Under the pieces are notes generated by a model. That model had not been told where the DNA came from. It searched no databases and was given only the letters and a program-made list of their open reading frames with translations. Both the position numbers and the translations under genes were made by a program. A DNA stretch of 64,000 bases from NCBI RefSeq assembly GCF_048544455.1, contig NC_133526.1, positions 7,952,001 to 8,016,000 of the forward strand, written 5' to 3'. Position 1 is the stretch's first letter, and each line of letters starts with the position of its first letter. Of the stretch, positions 35,241 through 48,302 are shown piece after piece. The stretch comes from Silene latifolia. Taxonomy: Eukaryota; Streptophyta; Magnoliopsida; Caryophyllales; Caryophyllaceae.

Positions 35241-36065
35241 GGGCGTTTGGTTGGGTGAATACGGAAAGGGAAAGAGAATAAAAATGGTTGATTCCTTTTG
35301 TTGTTGTTTGTTTGACACAAAGAAAGGGTAACACATACCACCCCCCTCTCCCTTTACCCCAAAACCATTCTCATCAATACCCTTCCCCCCCTTGGGTAAA
35401 AGCCCATAACCCCATAACCCCTTCTTCCTCCTACTCCTTATTTCCACCACTCCCACCAACACCCATCACACCCTCTCACACCGTCAACCACTGCCACCTA
35501 CACCCTACACCCACCACACCGACACAACCACCACCAGCGAAGCCGACACAACCACCACCAGCGACGCCGCCTGTCCACGCTACCCCATATCCTCAACCAC
35601 TAAACACCACACCAACACCTTCATTAACTCTCCCACCAACCACCACCAACACCTTCCTCGGCCACACCACTGCAACCGCCCGACGCCGGCCACACCACTG
35701 CAACCGCCCGACGCCGGCCACACCATATCTGGTGTTTTAAGGGGTGGGGGAGGGGTTTTCGAAGGGTTGTGGTAGATTTTTTAGAATGAATAAGGTGTTT
35801 GGGGTCGTGATTGTGGTGTTTGTTGAGGGCGTGAGGCGCGGTGATTAGGTTCGCCGTGGGGTACCGTGAGGAAGATCGTCGGCGCCGCTACTTGTGGTGG
35901 TGTCGGTGTAGATAATGGTGGAGGAGGTGGTAGATGTTGGCTTTTAATTCCCTTTCCCTCTAATTGTCAACCAAACACCCAAGTATAATATGGGTGATCC
36001 CATTTATTTCCCTCTCTTACCCTTTCTTGATTTCATTCTCTTACCCTTTCCCGTACCAAACGCCC
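35241..36065. mobile_element. MITE-like element with GGGCGTTTGGT ends
   Basis: The left end GGGCGTTTGGTTGGGTGAAT, then ACGGAAAGGGAAAGAGAAT, is mirrored by ATTCTCTTACCCTTTCCCGT and ACCAAACGCCCC at the right. The inside is Pro/Thr-codon-like C-rich sequence with short tandem repeats (for example the 28-bp unit CCACTGCAACCGCCCGACG repeated at about 35662-35718). Target duplications are not clear. Probably a hAT- or PIF-derived non-autonomous element. Confidence 0.6.
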
Positions 36066-37080
36066 CAGTGAAACAAATTAAACTAATCGACGTAAAACTA
36101 AACGAATCGATTTAAAAACAAAAATCAAAACGATGAATTACTAATCGTAACCCTGTAACTAACTACGTAAAACTAAACGAATCCATTTAAAAAAAAAGTT
36201 CGGATGTGGACCATACACGTGTATGTTTCACGTCCAAACTGTATCCGTATTTTTGTAAATCGTCGGTATGAGATACTTACTTGATTGATTGAATTAGACA
36301 AGGAATAACAATGCATAGTACTCCGTAATTGTGGTAATGATTATTGAATAAACTGAAATCATATTGCACTCATGTTCATCAACGATTTATATTTTGATGA
36401 TGATGATTTATGCAAGGTTAACCCAAAATGGTTTTGACAGAGCCACAGAGGTAAGTATTATACATATCCCGTGAAAGAAAAATGCAGTGAATAATATGGA
36501 GTAAAGGTAAGTATTCGCGCAAGAAGGGGTATGATGTAATACATTCGTATTAAACGCGTAATCCTTTTTTCGTACTTAAGAATAGAATATCAAAATTGCA
36601 AAAACTTATCCTTATGTTTCTTGTTCTTATAATTGTGTTGTTAGAATGAAAATACAAAAGAGACGCATTAAACAGAGCATTAAAACACCATCCCCATATC
36701 CCCCAACACCTAAACGTAAAGAAGTGATAGTACAACATTACCAAGTCTGAATGGCAGTACATCTTAATAATTTTAAAACGGAGATATCGTTTTAAAATAA
36801 CACGGGTTCAAATCCCATCAGCATAAAAAATTGCCCTTATAGCTTCCTTTAAACAAAAAAATGACAACTTCTACACAACTGGTGGTAAATGCGTTTTTTG
36901 GTACAAAATTGTTTTGGAGAAATGTATACTTGCCAATTACCTTGTCCCATTTAGGACCGACCTTGAACAGGATAAGTTCTATAACTACATTTGTAATTTG
37001 TATAATCGGAAAACCTCGTCAATATACATTATACTCCTGGCAAGGCTTGCAGCAACATCAAACCAGCTATTACATGCTAT
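36066..37080. other. ALG14 3' flank, no gene seen
   Basis: AT-rich. Near 36785-36830 a tRNA-like B-box (GGGTTCAAATCCCATC) suggests a relic SINE head. The segment next to 37080 is probably the ALG14 3' UTR. Confidence 0.45.
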
Positions 37081-40007
37081 TTACATCAGGCAACCAACAT
37101 AGATGGATCTAGGATACATCCTTTGAAGTTGAGGCCATTGTACGTAAACTTGATCCGCTATCCTTAGTTTGTAAAGCAGCAACCCACTCAAAGAAAGCCG
37201 TTTCACTCTTGCTATGCTCTCCACATAAAAGATCGACGACCATCTTATCCCTAACACCTGCACAGGCAATTATAGTTTTTCCCCCAATGAATCGTTAAAC
37301 ATTTAGCATCAAATACATCAATGCAATAGGCTAGTCACATTTTAATAAAGAGCTAAAAGACTATATTACTCGGACTTTGTCAGTTTGTTGAAAGTAGATC
37401 TGGCAAAATTGATCAACCCAGTTGACCCACCCATGAAACGACTGAAAAATAACACAATTGAAACATACCTAAATGATCCAAACTGAAATGACCCAATCCA
37501 AACTCACTTAATCCAGGTCTAGTTGGAAGGATACGACACACATGTGCGTAAATTTTTTTAATGTTATTTCGTCTTTAAAAGAGTGTGTCGATGTGTCATA
37601 CCCTTACCTGAGTATCGAGTGTTGAGTATCAAGTGTTCGAAATATGTATGCAAGCTAATATGAAGAGGCGGAGTAATACAGTTGATAAGTAACTAACTGA
37701 CCTTAAAGACAAAGGCAATTCCGCACAAGGGAATGCAAGTCCCAGGGCCGTTGCAGAGGATCTGCAAGTAGTGGAAGATAACATTAAGAAAACTCATCGT
37801 GAATCTAATTGTTTCAGTAAAATTGCAGAATTATACAAGGTCTCTTCCATTGTCACATCTGCTTTTGATCGATAGTCTATACCGGCCAAAAGAAAGGAAA
37901 GAGAACCAATACCACTTGAGGTCTGATTTTAATCATCAGCCACACTGCATGAACTATCGCAATCAACGTTGTAAGAACAGACGTTATGTACGACTGTCCA
38001 ACTTCTCGACTTCGATAGATTTGCATATATTGTGCATTTCCAGTTTCCTTCTGCACCAAAACCAGAATAAACAGATATTGATGACAATTAACCAAGGAAA
38101 TTCAGAAATTTTATTCTCAATGACGTCGGACCAAAACACGAAATATTAAAGGCTATCATGGGCTCATGGCTTTATGGTGGAGAGGCGTCAACAACATAAA
38201 CCCACTGCCTCAGGGATCCCACTAATTGCAGAGCAAAGGGGTTGGATGTTCACAGCCTTAGCACCACAGTCCCCAGCAAAGAGTGTTATTTCCGGATGTT
38301 TCAAAATGAAAATTGTCGAGAAGTGCATCAAGAAATTGCTGATTCACAACAAAAAGAATTGTGCCCACTTTTAGTGAGTCATTTTGCACAATTTGATCAT
38401 GATCCAGAACAAATAATGAGTCTTTGGTTCCACTTGAAATAGGAACAGTTTTTACAGTTGAGAGAAACTAAGCAAAAATAGTTGGTGGCTTCAACTTACC
38501 TCTCTCATTCGAAAGGATGAGATAGGTTGGTCCTACCCTAGAGGATCAACCTAGTTTTCTTACCTTACCAAAAAAAAAAAAAAAAAAAAAAAAAGTGCAT
38601 TGTCCACATTATAACAGTCAGGTATTAGATTTTTTCCCTTTTGAGGTGGCATATCTATTATGTGTTTGCCAGCGATCCTAAACTCTGCTAGGTGGAGCTT
38701 TTTTATTCCTTGAAGTCCCCTTTTTGGCCGGTGATGGGAGTTCTGACTGTAGAGTGTTTTCTTGTTAGAAAATTGTGTTTCAGTGAGTCTTGCTTGCTGC
38801 AGACCGCTTTGCATTTGTGCCATTATTTAAACCGAAATTTAGGGGAAACAGCTTTGTACGGTAAGAATAGTCTCAGGCAAGTGTGGTTAAGATGCATGGC
38901 CAAAACTTTTAACCATAAAAGCATTAGCAAGTGAATTTTATCTGGAAAACAGTTTAACTTCCTTCTAACTGATGTAAGAGAGCTAAGTAAAAACAAATGT
39001 TTGAAGTGGTCTATGATACTGAGTATAACCTAGATCCCGGTGGAAAAATAATGAAAACTTTAAGTGAGATTATCTAGCTAAGTGACAATAAGGTAGGGTA
39101 AATATCTTCTCAGTATGTATATTGCATCAAAAGGTTTTGCACAAGACAAACTCACTGCAATTCAAACATAAGTTGACTTAAGACTTAGAAAAGCCAGACA
39201 GAGTGCCATTTGGAAACATACCGCATTATTAGATGAGCTCTCAAATGTCTGAGCTTTCTGTAGGCTCATATTATCAGTGGCTGCTGCAACATAATATATG
39301 GGCATGAACCGGTCCTTTTGCAGCACAGACAAGAGATTAAGCATCTCGGCTGTGTGACCCCCTACACGAATCACAACCAATGACAATAGATAATGTACTT
39401 CTCATGAATTAATTCTAAATAGTTTCAAATGCTCTGCTTAACAAAAGACATCAATTACATTATGTGGCTATTATCAATTACCGCAGCGACATTACTTCTC
39501 AATGCCTCAAAGACTCCAAACTTTGGCAATATAAGGAGATAGGAAGTAATGTTCAACTGAAATCAACATAACTTGAGAGATGCCCAACAAACTCCATGTG
39601 ACTTACAGGTTTAGGTTTATGAACAAAGAAGACAATCAATAAATAACGTTCCCAAAATCCTATATTTCAATCAAGAACCCAAAAGGAGAGATTGAAAGTT
39701 TCAAAAAGACTGCTAAAAAGCATTTTGATCTACACACCATCAAATATTCAAATACTAACCCAGCTTGGAACAAACCTCATTACTATGTGTGAAAATAACT
39801 ACAAAACAAAGGGTAGAACAAAGACTTACCAGAACCCAGAACAATGAGGGTACTACGAGGTTTCATACACGTGGATCTCAATGCTTTCCCGGTATTATAA
39901 AACACATGTAATAACCGCACCAGAAACAATGTCAGAAGTGTGAAAGCAAACATTAGAATCCCATTTGATTCTGCCATCGGAGCCAACCATTCATTTCCAC
40001 TAATCAT
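37081..40007 (-). CDS. ALG14: UDP-GlcNAc transferase subunit ALG14, complete
   Basis: ALG14 is the membrane anchor that recruits catalytic ALG13 to the ER. Together they add the second GlcNAc of the dolichol-linked N-glycan precursor. Exons in gene order: 39830-40007, 39222-39361, 37913-38050, 37702-37761, 37081-37257. The sum is 693 nt (230 aa, close to the plant norm of about 230). Residues about 17-38 form one membrane segment (ILMFAFTLLTLFLVRLLHVF). It is followed by the conserved loop VLGSGGHTAEMLNLL, where exon 1 joins exon 2 inside GSGG. Later blocks are YVAAATDNMSLQKA, IYRSREVGQSY, ILCNGPGTCIPLC and the family C-terminus WSSIFYVESIARVKRLSLSG to VQWPQLQ...YVGCLM. A spliced 5' UTR is likely: an acceptor (CAG) lies just upstream, so UTR sequence 40008-40053 joins a distal exon not located here. 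Confidence 0.96.
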
Positions 40008-40053
40008 TTTTTAGATCCTTCCACTTGATAAGGAATTGCAATTGACCCACAAC

Positions 40054-40889
40054 CTGTAAAGATGAACCAAACAATAAACTAAAATGATTAGCAATTAGCA
40101 ACTCAACTTGTATAATCTCAAGTAAAGTTTTATAAGACGCTTATCTCATTGATTCGAGGAAACAGTCATTTGGATCTATAATTAATATTTGGGCCAAATT
40201 CTTGGTTTGACAATCCATAGAATTTGGTTCTAGATTTGATTAAAATTCCTCAAATTGCACGGATATAAATAAATAATATGAATAAAAAGTCTTAAATTTT
40301 AGCTAAAAATAAAATATTGTACAAACATCTTATAAAAATGAATAGAGTCCGAAATTATGAGGGTGCCATGATATTCAATCGAACAAATTTATAATGAGTA
40401 TGCCATAACAAAATGATGACACTAAAAATCCACAATCTTGAAGTCATCTTAAATTCTTAATGATTTTAATCGTTCACTTCCTCCGACAAAACCTATTTTC
40501 AGAGCATAATCAAGGCCCCGGCGAGTCTGCGACCCAACCCAAAAGTAAAAAAAGTCTCTCTAAGGTTGTATTATGTTTAAATATCACAAAAAAATAGATT
40601 ACCGTTTATTAGTTCTAAATAGTTGGAAAATTCGGTGCAAAGACTCAATATAAGACCATTAGATAAATGAAAGATGGATTATGTGAATGATCAAATGAAC
40701 GATGGGTTATATGGATGATCAAATTACCGTTTGAATATATTCCAAATATAAAAAGGTAAACAAACAATGAGACACCCATAAATAAAATAAGTAGATAAAA
40801 AACTGAGACGGATCGAGTACATGGCCTAAAGGATTATTCAATTCATCCCATTATACTACTCCGTTCTAATTAGTAAAGCCTGATGTTAG
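40054..40889. other. Probable ALG14 5' UTR intron / upstream sequence
   Basis: No coding feature is seen. The proposed 5' UTR acceptor at 40053/40054 implies that the promoter is further right, perhaps around 42.4-42.7 kb, but no donor exon could be fixed. Confidence 0.35.
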
Positions 40890-41102
40890 TTGAGTTACAT
40901 TTTTTTTTGGGTGTAATCGGGGTGTCCACCGTCGATAACAGTGTATAATCCCCTCGCCGCGGGTGCTCTCACGAAGAGGTAAACGGCTGGCCAAAGAGTT
41001 TGCTCCATTTGCATGGACAGGGATCGAACCCCTGATCTCATGGTTAAGGGATGAGGTGAGCAACCACCACACCAAACTCATTTGGTTTGTTAAGTTACAT
41101 TT
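40890..41102 (-). mobile_element. tRNA-derived SINE, family B, full length
   Basis: The body 40903-41089 (minus strand) starts ACAAACCAAATGAGTTTGGT, with A box TGGTGTGGTGGTTG and B box GGTTCGATCCC, and ends in A8. The flanking repeats TT(G/A)AGTTACATTT lie at 40890-40902 and 41090-41102. It matches the copies at 14.6-14.9 kb over its whole length (for example CGATAACAGTGTATAATCCC). Confidence 0.88.
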
Positions 41103-41524
41103 CTATAATGCCCAATACACAGTGAGCCGAAAATGCATAAAATCTATATGGTGGGCGGTCAAGCATCACCATTTCTAACAGCTATATATAAGTGAAAAAT
41201 ATCATTGTGGAAATTAAAAGAAACATAAAATCAATGTTCAATACATCTTGAGCCGAAAATGCGTGATTAAATTACATTTGTATGGTAACTAAACTATGTA
41301 GCCATGTCTAGGAATGATTGATACTATAAATGAACCATTTCTTTATGTTTCAAATGCAAATAAAAGCCAAGTATTAAAGTTTGTTAGCCTTCCTTAGGAC
41401 GGATGTATGTTTTATTCTACTTACTTGACCCGTCTTAAGCTTAAAACGAATATCCTCGATATACCGGTCTTATATAATACTTCCTCCATTTCAATATCCC
41501 CGATATACCTGTCTTAAATGACCC

Positions 41525-41927
41525 TAAGGGTCCGTTTGGATACAATTTTAGGAGGGAAAGGGAGGGGAGGGGGAGTGAGGGGAGGTGAAGGGAGGGGAGA
41601 GAAGGGGAGGGCAAATGGAATGTGGGTGTTTGGATAACAAAAATTATGAAGGGAAATGGAAGGGGAAGAAGGAGGGAGATGAAGAATGGATGGAGGATTG
41701 AAGAATGGTGGTGGTATAATTAGAGTCCAAATAATGTTTTCTTTCCAAATCTTGCCACCCTTTGGAAAGATTATAATTTGTTCTATAGGAGGGAAAATAA
41801 GTCCTCTCATTTCTCTCCCCTTCCATTTCCTTTCTCCCATATTTTTTATCCAAACAAAGGAAATTAAATCCCTCCCTTTCCCTCCCCTCCCCTTCTCTCC
41901 AATTCCTTCAATCCAAACGGACCCTAA
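41525..41927. mobile_element. Tourist-like (PIF/Harbinger) MITE, TAA target duplication
   Basis: The body 41528-41924 starts GGGTCCGTTTGGATACAATT and ends with the inverted counterpart ATCCAAACGGACCC. TAA flanks both sides. The inside is purine-rich on one half and pyrimidine-rich on the other (GGAGGGAAAGGGAGG type), so the element can fold back. A related, more decayed copy is at 59395-59665. Confidence 0.85.
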
Positions 41928-43929
41928 GTCGTTTAATTAAATTTATTTAATCGCAATAGTCAATCATAATAGAGATGACTATAACTTGGCAAATTTTCTT
42001 TTCCAATTGATCGGAATTCAGAAACTTAAACAGCGACACTTCTAATACTAATACTAATAGAGATTCCTAACTGACCTCTTAAGAACTTGGTACAATTGAT
42101 TTGAAAACTCTCATGCTTCAGTAACTACTTTGTGCATCTTTTTCTATAATTAATGCTTAAATTTAATGGATAAGGGCTCTTAATTGTAAAGTGATGAGCA
42201 TCAAAACATCCTCAAAAGCATTATGTCACGCAAATCTCACATAAATCGCCCAAAAAATAACGGAGTACTTAGTAGAAAAAGTTACAGAGAAATACGGAGT
42301 ACTTGGTATGTTTTAGGGTTAATAATTAATCAATTTAATTAAATTGTCAATTATAATGCAAATTTATAATCCTATCTGATATATACATATAAATGACTGA
42401 AGCTAATTACCGAAATCTAATAGACGATGAAAATACCCGATTAAGAAAACTGGCATTCGATAATCTCCAATCAATTTTGCAGCGAAGCGAAGCGCCAATG
42501 GTTGAGAGAAACGAACTGAAGAGTAAAATTGTAGGGGAATAGGATAGATTAAGAAATTTGGCTTAAAAGTCAATGGATGCACATTGATTGATTGATTGAT
42601 TGAACTCTAATCGTATGTTTGGAGGATGAAGAAGTAGAATGAAGGAGGTGCAATGATGTATACAGCCAGGAAAACAATGGCGATTAGATAAAAGGTACTC
42701 CGTAGTAAATAAGAGGTTATTTTAGGGTTATGTCGAAGAGAGTTGTGTTAGGCGGGAAAAGGAGCAAGGAGAGATTGACACGTGTATAATTTGGTTCTAG
42801 ATCAGTGAAACGGACATTGAATCCACATTAAACTTGGACATCATGCAAAGTCATAACTCATAGTAGCTTTGCCAACAGTCAAGTGAAAGGTATGGTTCTC
42901 CGACCTCCATCTCTCAACTGAAGCAGTATTAAATCCAAATTAAACTTCATATCTACTGCCTTTCAAAAAAAAAAAAAAAAAAAAAAAAAACTTCATATCT
43001 ACTATCCAATGAATAAATAAACATTAGGACTCCCTAATTAATGAAATCAACTACACGATCACTTATCATAGACAGACCCCTTTGAAACTCATGTTGTGTG
43101 AGAACTTCCGGGTTCACCGGGCTTGGTTGTAGATGTTGTTCCATTAGTCCTGCACATATTTCGAATGTCCGTAAATTTCCGCATGTCGAATTTAGTTATA
43201 ACGTGATTCAAGTAACGAAAGAATTAATACGAATGAATTAACAATTAGAAAAAAATTAACATAATTTACAATGCCATTAATTTGTTAACATATTGGAGAT
43301 TCGGGTTCCGCAATACCAATTGAATTTGTTAGTTATTTTTTTTTTTTAAAAATTTAGTGGTTTTAGGAGAGTTTGAGAACAAAAGGAGAGAAGAGAGTGA
43401 GGGAGTTTAGCGTGTAAAAGACAATTTGGTTATCCAGAACATCGTCGATAGTTACCAAAACGTCGTTGATATTTAACTGCCCTCTTAATCAATAAAGTAT
43501 GGTTGAAATATGTTGAAGGCACCTAATTTAACCCTCCTCCTCTTAGGGGCTTGGGTGCACAACTTCTGAAACTTATGACTGCATCTTTCAGAAGGACATG
43601 TTCTATTATAATGTTTCGCTACAATCACCGGCAGACTTGAGAGCCAAGGGATTTAACATTAATCACAAATCGAAGCATAAAATAGAAATGATATCTTCGA
43701 TAAATAAATGAACTGTAGCCTAATTAGGCATGTATATAATAACCTAGTCGCCGATTACAATCATTACCAATGGATGAATACCATAATTTAAGGATCAATG
43801 ATCATTGAAGAATTTCATCTGGAGGCTGTTCTAATCATAACTCCGACCAATCGAGAAATTTGAACCATATTTTCAGGAGCCTCTAAACAATGCTAAGTAA
43901 ATTTGCAGCTGTGGTATTCTGGGAGCTCA
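41928..43929. other. Intergenic between ALG14 and MIEL1
   Basis: No gene is seen. The segment around 42480-42700 (GCAGCGAAGCGAAGCGCC, then AGAGAAACGAAC) is a candidate for the ALG14 first, non-coding exon and promoter. A 26-A run lies at about 42965-42990. The MIEL1 3' UTR occupies the last few hundred bases before 43929. Confidence 0.4.
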
Positions 43930-46900
43930 TCATATCAATTTAGTGTTATAGGAACAGCAGTTTGGACATTTATGAGCGATTATATGGTATGACACGTTGG
44001 AACTCGCCTCACAATCGTTGCAAAGGATCCGGACCTGAAAGTCATCCATAAAACAAAAGATTTAGAATCTATGGTGTCTGACATGTCTTATCTTGAGAAT
44101 TCAAACAACTTACCATCCTTTGGCACTCCTCCGGCAATGGCGTAAACTCAACCTAAATTAAAGCAATTCCAAGGTATAAGATCAGAAAGCAGAAAAGGGA
44201 TACCAAATGCATGGAAAACCTATAGACAAGACGACAACATAACTCAAACGATATAGTCTTACATGTGAGCCTAACTAGTGGCAGATCTTAACTAAAAAGG
44301 TTAATTTAAGGGAATTCAGACTCGATTCTTACACAGTAGTATTACTGTAAAACCTTAGATGCCTCTGGTGAGCCTAACTCAGTAACCTACTTATTGGAAT
44401 GATGCTATATATTTTGGTAGAAAAGTTTTGAGTTGAAATACAAACCTCTTCGTCTAGTTTCCTCCATACTTTCGACATATCACACATAGATTTGGAACAA
44501 ATAGGGCATGTGTACCTGCAATATTTTAGATAATTACCGGCTGAAAGAAGCTGCCAGATAAGGTAAACAACCACAATATAAGAAACAGTTAGAATGAAGC
44601 AACTTCACTTTCAACCAAGAAACAAGCAACTACCAATGTACATGCGCGATTACTTCTGTTGTACAAAATCGTCATTTTCACTTTCAAGAAAATTTACAGA
44701 GTTTATTTTCCTTAAGAATTCTCTCTTTTTATCTGAAATAGATGTGAAGCATTTGTCAACGGATCAGTTCCGGACTCTATTCAGAATAACCCAAAACCGA
44801 CACGAATTCTTCTTATTGTATTACTGGTCCAAATCCAAACACAAATTACCCACCCTGTAACCGATCCACAATAATTTTATGCAATTCAAACCCAAACCAG
44901 ACACCCGATCAATACTCAATTAGACTATTTTTTTTAATCTTCCATTAAATGTATATTTTATCACCCAACAAAGCTTGCATAATATGCAATTTATATTTTG
45001 AATGGGATCATGTCGCTTTTGCATTTGATTTCAATTGGTAATGGATTTGGTTAAAGGTTTAAAAGTTACGGGTTTGGGTGCAGGTTCCTTAAAAAACGGT
45101 TTAAGTGCGCGTTTTGAATTTATTTTTGGATAGAATTCTTCTTTCATGTGAGCCGGTTCTATTCGCTATTGGACTCATTTGTCATCCCTGATTTGGCCTA
45201 CGAACGATTTACTCATACTGAACCCAAAACCTCTCATCATGTATCAGGGAAAAGAAATAATAGGTAGAGACCCTTAAAATATTTGTCATGCATAGTTTAC
45301 AAGAGATCCAACTTGAGTTCTTACCGATAATGCTGCTCCATCTCTTTAGCACAATCTAAATGCATTGTGTGGCCACAAAGAAGCACACTGACTTCCTTTG
45401 TTGTATCAAATAAATACTGCAGATTTTAGAGCAGCAACAACGTCAACCAGATTAACACAATCCACACATCCCAAACGACAGTTCTCACGTATCTTGCCGT
45501 TTTCAACATAAGCAAATATGCAAACAAGAGAGTGAAGAGACTGTGGTTACCTCGCAACAAACAGGGCAGTTATGATGCATTGCCTTTTCCAAGCATCTAT
45601 GTGTGCCCTTCATAGCCATTGGATAACAACAACCTAACGAAGGAAGGCCAGAGTCAAATATCGTAAAGGCAACGTAACAAAGCAAAGGCAGGAATTACCA
45701 AAATGAGATAACAACTTACCACATGATGAACAATGAAAGAAATTCTCTTTGCCGCCAGTCCTGCCCAATTACCAAAATAAAATGAACCGACTGTTTTGTG
45801 AAACGTAAAACAATAATTTGACATTTTAATTTAATACTCGGAAGACATTATCTCCAGGGTTCAGAAATAAATGGTCCACATTGTGATGGTGTTTATTGTT
45901 GTTCTATGTTCTCATATTTTGTCATTTCTCGATACAGACTGGTCGTCACACTCGGTCTTAACTCTTAAAGCTACCTTGGTTATTCTGAACTTAAATTTAT
46001 CACTAAAAAGGGAAGAAAGAAATGGTTTACTTTGCTAAGAAAACCAATCAAACTACGAGCGAGATCACAGTCAAACAGAAAAACTACTTCAGATACTTCA
46101 ATTTCCGTCATAAGCAGTTCATTTTACAAGGACGAATAAATTACGCCAGATATCAAGATACATACCTACATATTCCACATTGATCACAGTGGTATTGTTT
46201 TTTAGAAACCTACATGCAACATCAAAGTCATCGTACCAATGTTAGTGATTACGATTTGTGGTTGGCAGCCAAATATTGAATCAAATTGACTAAACAAAAG
46301 TGTTTTCTTACATCATCGTCGAAGAAATTGCATTCTGAACAAAAGTAATTTCCCATTACAACCCCACAGTTAATGCAGTTTTGTTGAACCTGCAGCATTT
46401 AAATAAAACAAGATCTCATGTTTATTCTCCTGACAAGAGTTATACAATTATCCATATCTTGATGCTTGCATTACTTACATCTTGTTCTTCACCACAAAGG
46501 GAGCATATCACCTAAGAAACCCGAGAAAAAAAAGGAGGCGATTATAATTAATTCATGTAGGAAGTAAAGTTAGTAAACAACTCTAGACCTCACAAACAGG
46601 TGAAAGATTTCTCCATGTCAATAATATGCTAGCATTTACAATTACTACAAGAAGCCATATCCATGGGATCATTACAACAACAACAACAACCTAGCCTTAA
46701 TCCCAAAATGATTTGGGTCGGCCGACATGAATCATCCTTTAGAACTGTGCATGGGTGAACGCACACCTCAAAATGCGAACAAAATAGAAAAGGGGGTGAA
46801 ACCTAATACAAAAGTCAACTTATAGGTTTTAAAGAACGAAGTCCGAATTTCTTTTATAAAACTTAAAATTTAAATCAAGAAGATTTGAAAATCGGAAGTA

Positions 46901-48107
46901 AAATTTAAGGGTATTGATTTCAGTTCCACCTTACCAAACACTATCAATTCCCGTCAACATCAAAATCATTCTTTAGAAAAAAAACCGAGTTTATAGAGCA
47001 ACTATATTAATATTAACTTCCAACTTGAAAAGCCAATTCATTAATCTCCTATCGTGCTTTGCAAATGGCAAATAGTAAGAATAAAGCAAAAGGGAGACGA
47101 GTAAGGCGAACCGTTTTAATGTCGTGACGGGGAATATCATGCCTATCCATAGGATCAATCTCAATGCCATTCTACTCCAATACAAAAACACCAACACACT
47201 TTAAATTAGAAACTAACATAAACAATCATCAAAGTAATAGCAATTCTTGTAAAATTATAATTATAATAATTAAATTTGTAAGATGAAACAAACCTTTGCT
47301 TCATTGTGACAATGCCTGCAATCAAATATGGCATTGCAGCAAGGTGCTCTTATCTTACACCTTCTCTTATAATGCTTGCATCTGTTTTACAAACAACCCA
47401 TCATTCATTTTTAAATATTAGTTTTGTTTGAATATGTTCTTGAGACCTTTTAATTATGATTTATTTTTCCAATTATTATTATTATTTACAAAAATAGATA
47501 TAGATATTGGAAGATCAGAAAGTCCAGTATTCTTTTTAATAATTTAGTTGATAATTATGAGCTATGATGAAGAACATGAGTAAGTCATTGTTGATTCAGC
47601 TAAGTGTGAAATATTTAGGGGGCGTTTGGTTCATTAGCATGGAATGGAATGGATTGGAATATGAATCCATAATGGTATGGGGTTCTAAATCCATTCCTTC
47701 ATAAACTTGTTTGGTTCATCTTAAAATTGTACAAGGGTGGAATGGAGTTTGATACCAAGGGTAGAAATTGGGTATGAGATTCTAGGGGGTTGGAATGGAG
47801 TTAGAATCCATTGAGTATCTAACTCCATTCCAAAATACTCCAACCAAACATTGGAATGGAGCAAATCCATTCCAATCCATTCCAAGAGAGCCAACCAAAG
47901 AGTTCTGGATCGGATGTACACAGTCTTACCCCGAAGGATGCTAAATCCGCTAAATGATCATTTATTTATAATTAAAAATGAAGAAATGATTATGAAGAAA
48001 TACCCATGATTCCCAGATGGAAGATCAAGCGAAGCAATTGAAGTGGAAGACAAATAGATTTGTTGAGAGCCTTTAATGGGCAATTGTGTCTCACAACCAA
48101 AACCCAT
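43930..48107 (-). CDS. MIEL1: CHY/CTCHY/RING zinc-finger E3 ubiquitin ligase (MIEL1/RCHY1 type), complete
   Basis: RCHY1/MIEL1 ligases ubiquitinate transcription factors; Arabidopsis MIEL1 targets MYB30. Exons in gene order: 48004-48107, 47294-47381, 47112-47171, 46479-46511, 46312-46389, 46166-46209, 45720-45760, 45551-45633, 45325-45416, 44446-44515, 44114-44152, 43930-44034. The sum is 837 nt (278 aa; Arabidopsis MIEL1 is about 267). All junctions keep frame. The CHY finger is [10 protein letters not shown]...CRHCHNEAK (34-64) through VICSLC, CINCG and YFCSECNFF. The CTCHY finger is [10 protein letters not shown]...FHCSSCGCCYPM (about 127-155). The RING is CPVC...[10 protein letters not shown]...YTCPICSK (about 173-214). 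A C-terminal zinc ribbon is CNDC...HKCPNC. An RTE LINE tail sits in intron 3. A TATA box lies about 190 bp upstream, and promoter plus exon 1 are duplicated further upstream. Confidence 0.96.
46677..46930 (-). mobile_element. 3' end of an RTE LINE in MIEL1 intron 3
   Basis: On the minus strand this is a severely 5'-truncated RTE element ending GATTAAGGCTAGG(TTG)n. It shares ATCATTTTGGGATTAAGGCT and TGCGTTCACCCATG with the element at 3254-5469. Only the 3' UTR is left, in antisense orientation on the plus strand and thus in the same direction as MIEL1 transcription. Confidence 0.85.
47619..47898. mobile_element. MITE present in unit A but absent from unit B
   Basis: It begins GGGGCGTTTGGTTCATTAGC and ends AAGAGAGCCAACCAAA, with inner arms ATGGAATGGAATGGATTGGA against its inverse. 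Unit B reads ATATTTAGAGTTTTGGATC straight through (about 49530-49550), so B shows the empty or excised site. It lies in MIEL1 intron 1. Confidence 0.75.
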
Positions 48108-48294
48108 TATTTAATTTCTGCTTATATAATGTAAAATGGATAAATAATAACTAGTGTTGAATAATAAATGGCAATGGAATAATTGATGAACAAATGAGTT
48201 GAATTATCAGAACAAGAAAATAAATAAAATAAAAAATGTGGTAGAAAAATTAAGTGGCAAGAAATTGTGAGAAGAAAGCAAGAAAGAAAAAGGG

Positions 48295-48302
48295 TATTTA
48301 TA
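48295..48302 (-). promoter_or_regulatory. TATA box of MIEL1 (unit A)
   Basis: TATAAATA on the minus strand, about 190 bp before the MIEL1 ATG at 48107. The motif is kept exactly in unit B. Inferred from sequence and position. Confidence 0.6.

Noticed and set aside
35288-35740. 150-residue Pro/Thr-rich plus-strand ORF
   Set aside because: It is the C-rich interior of a MITE-like element with short tandem repeats; composition alone keeps it open.
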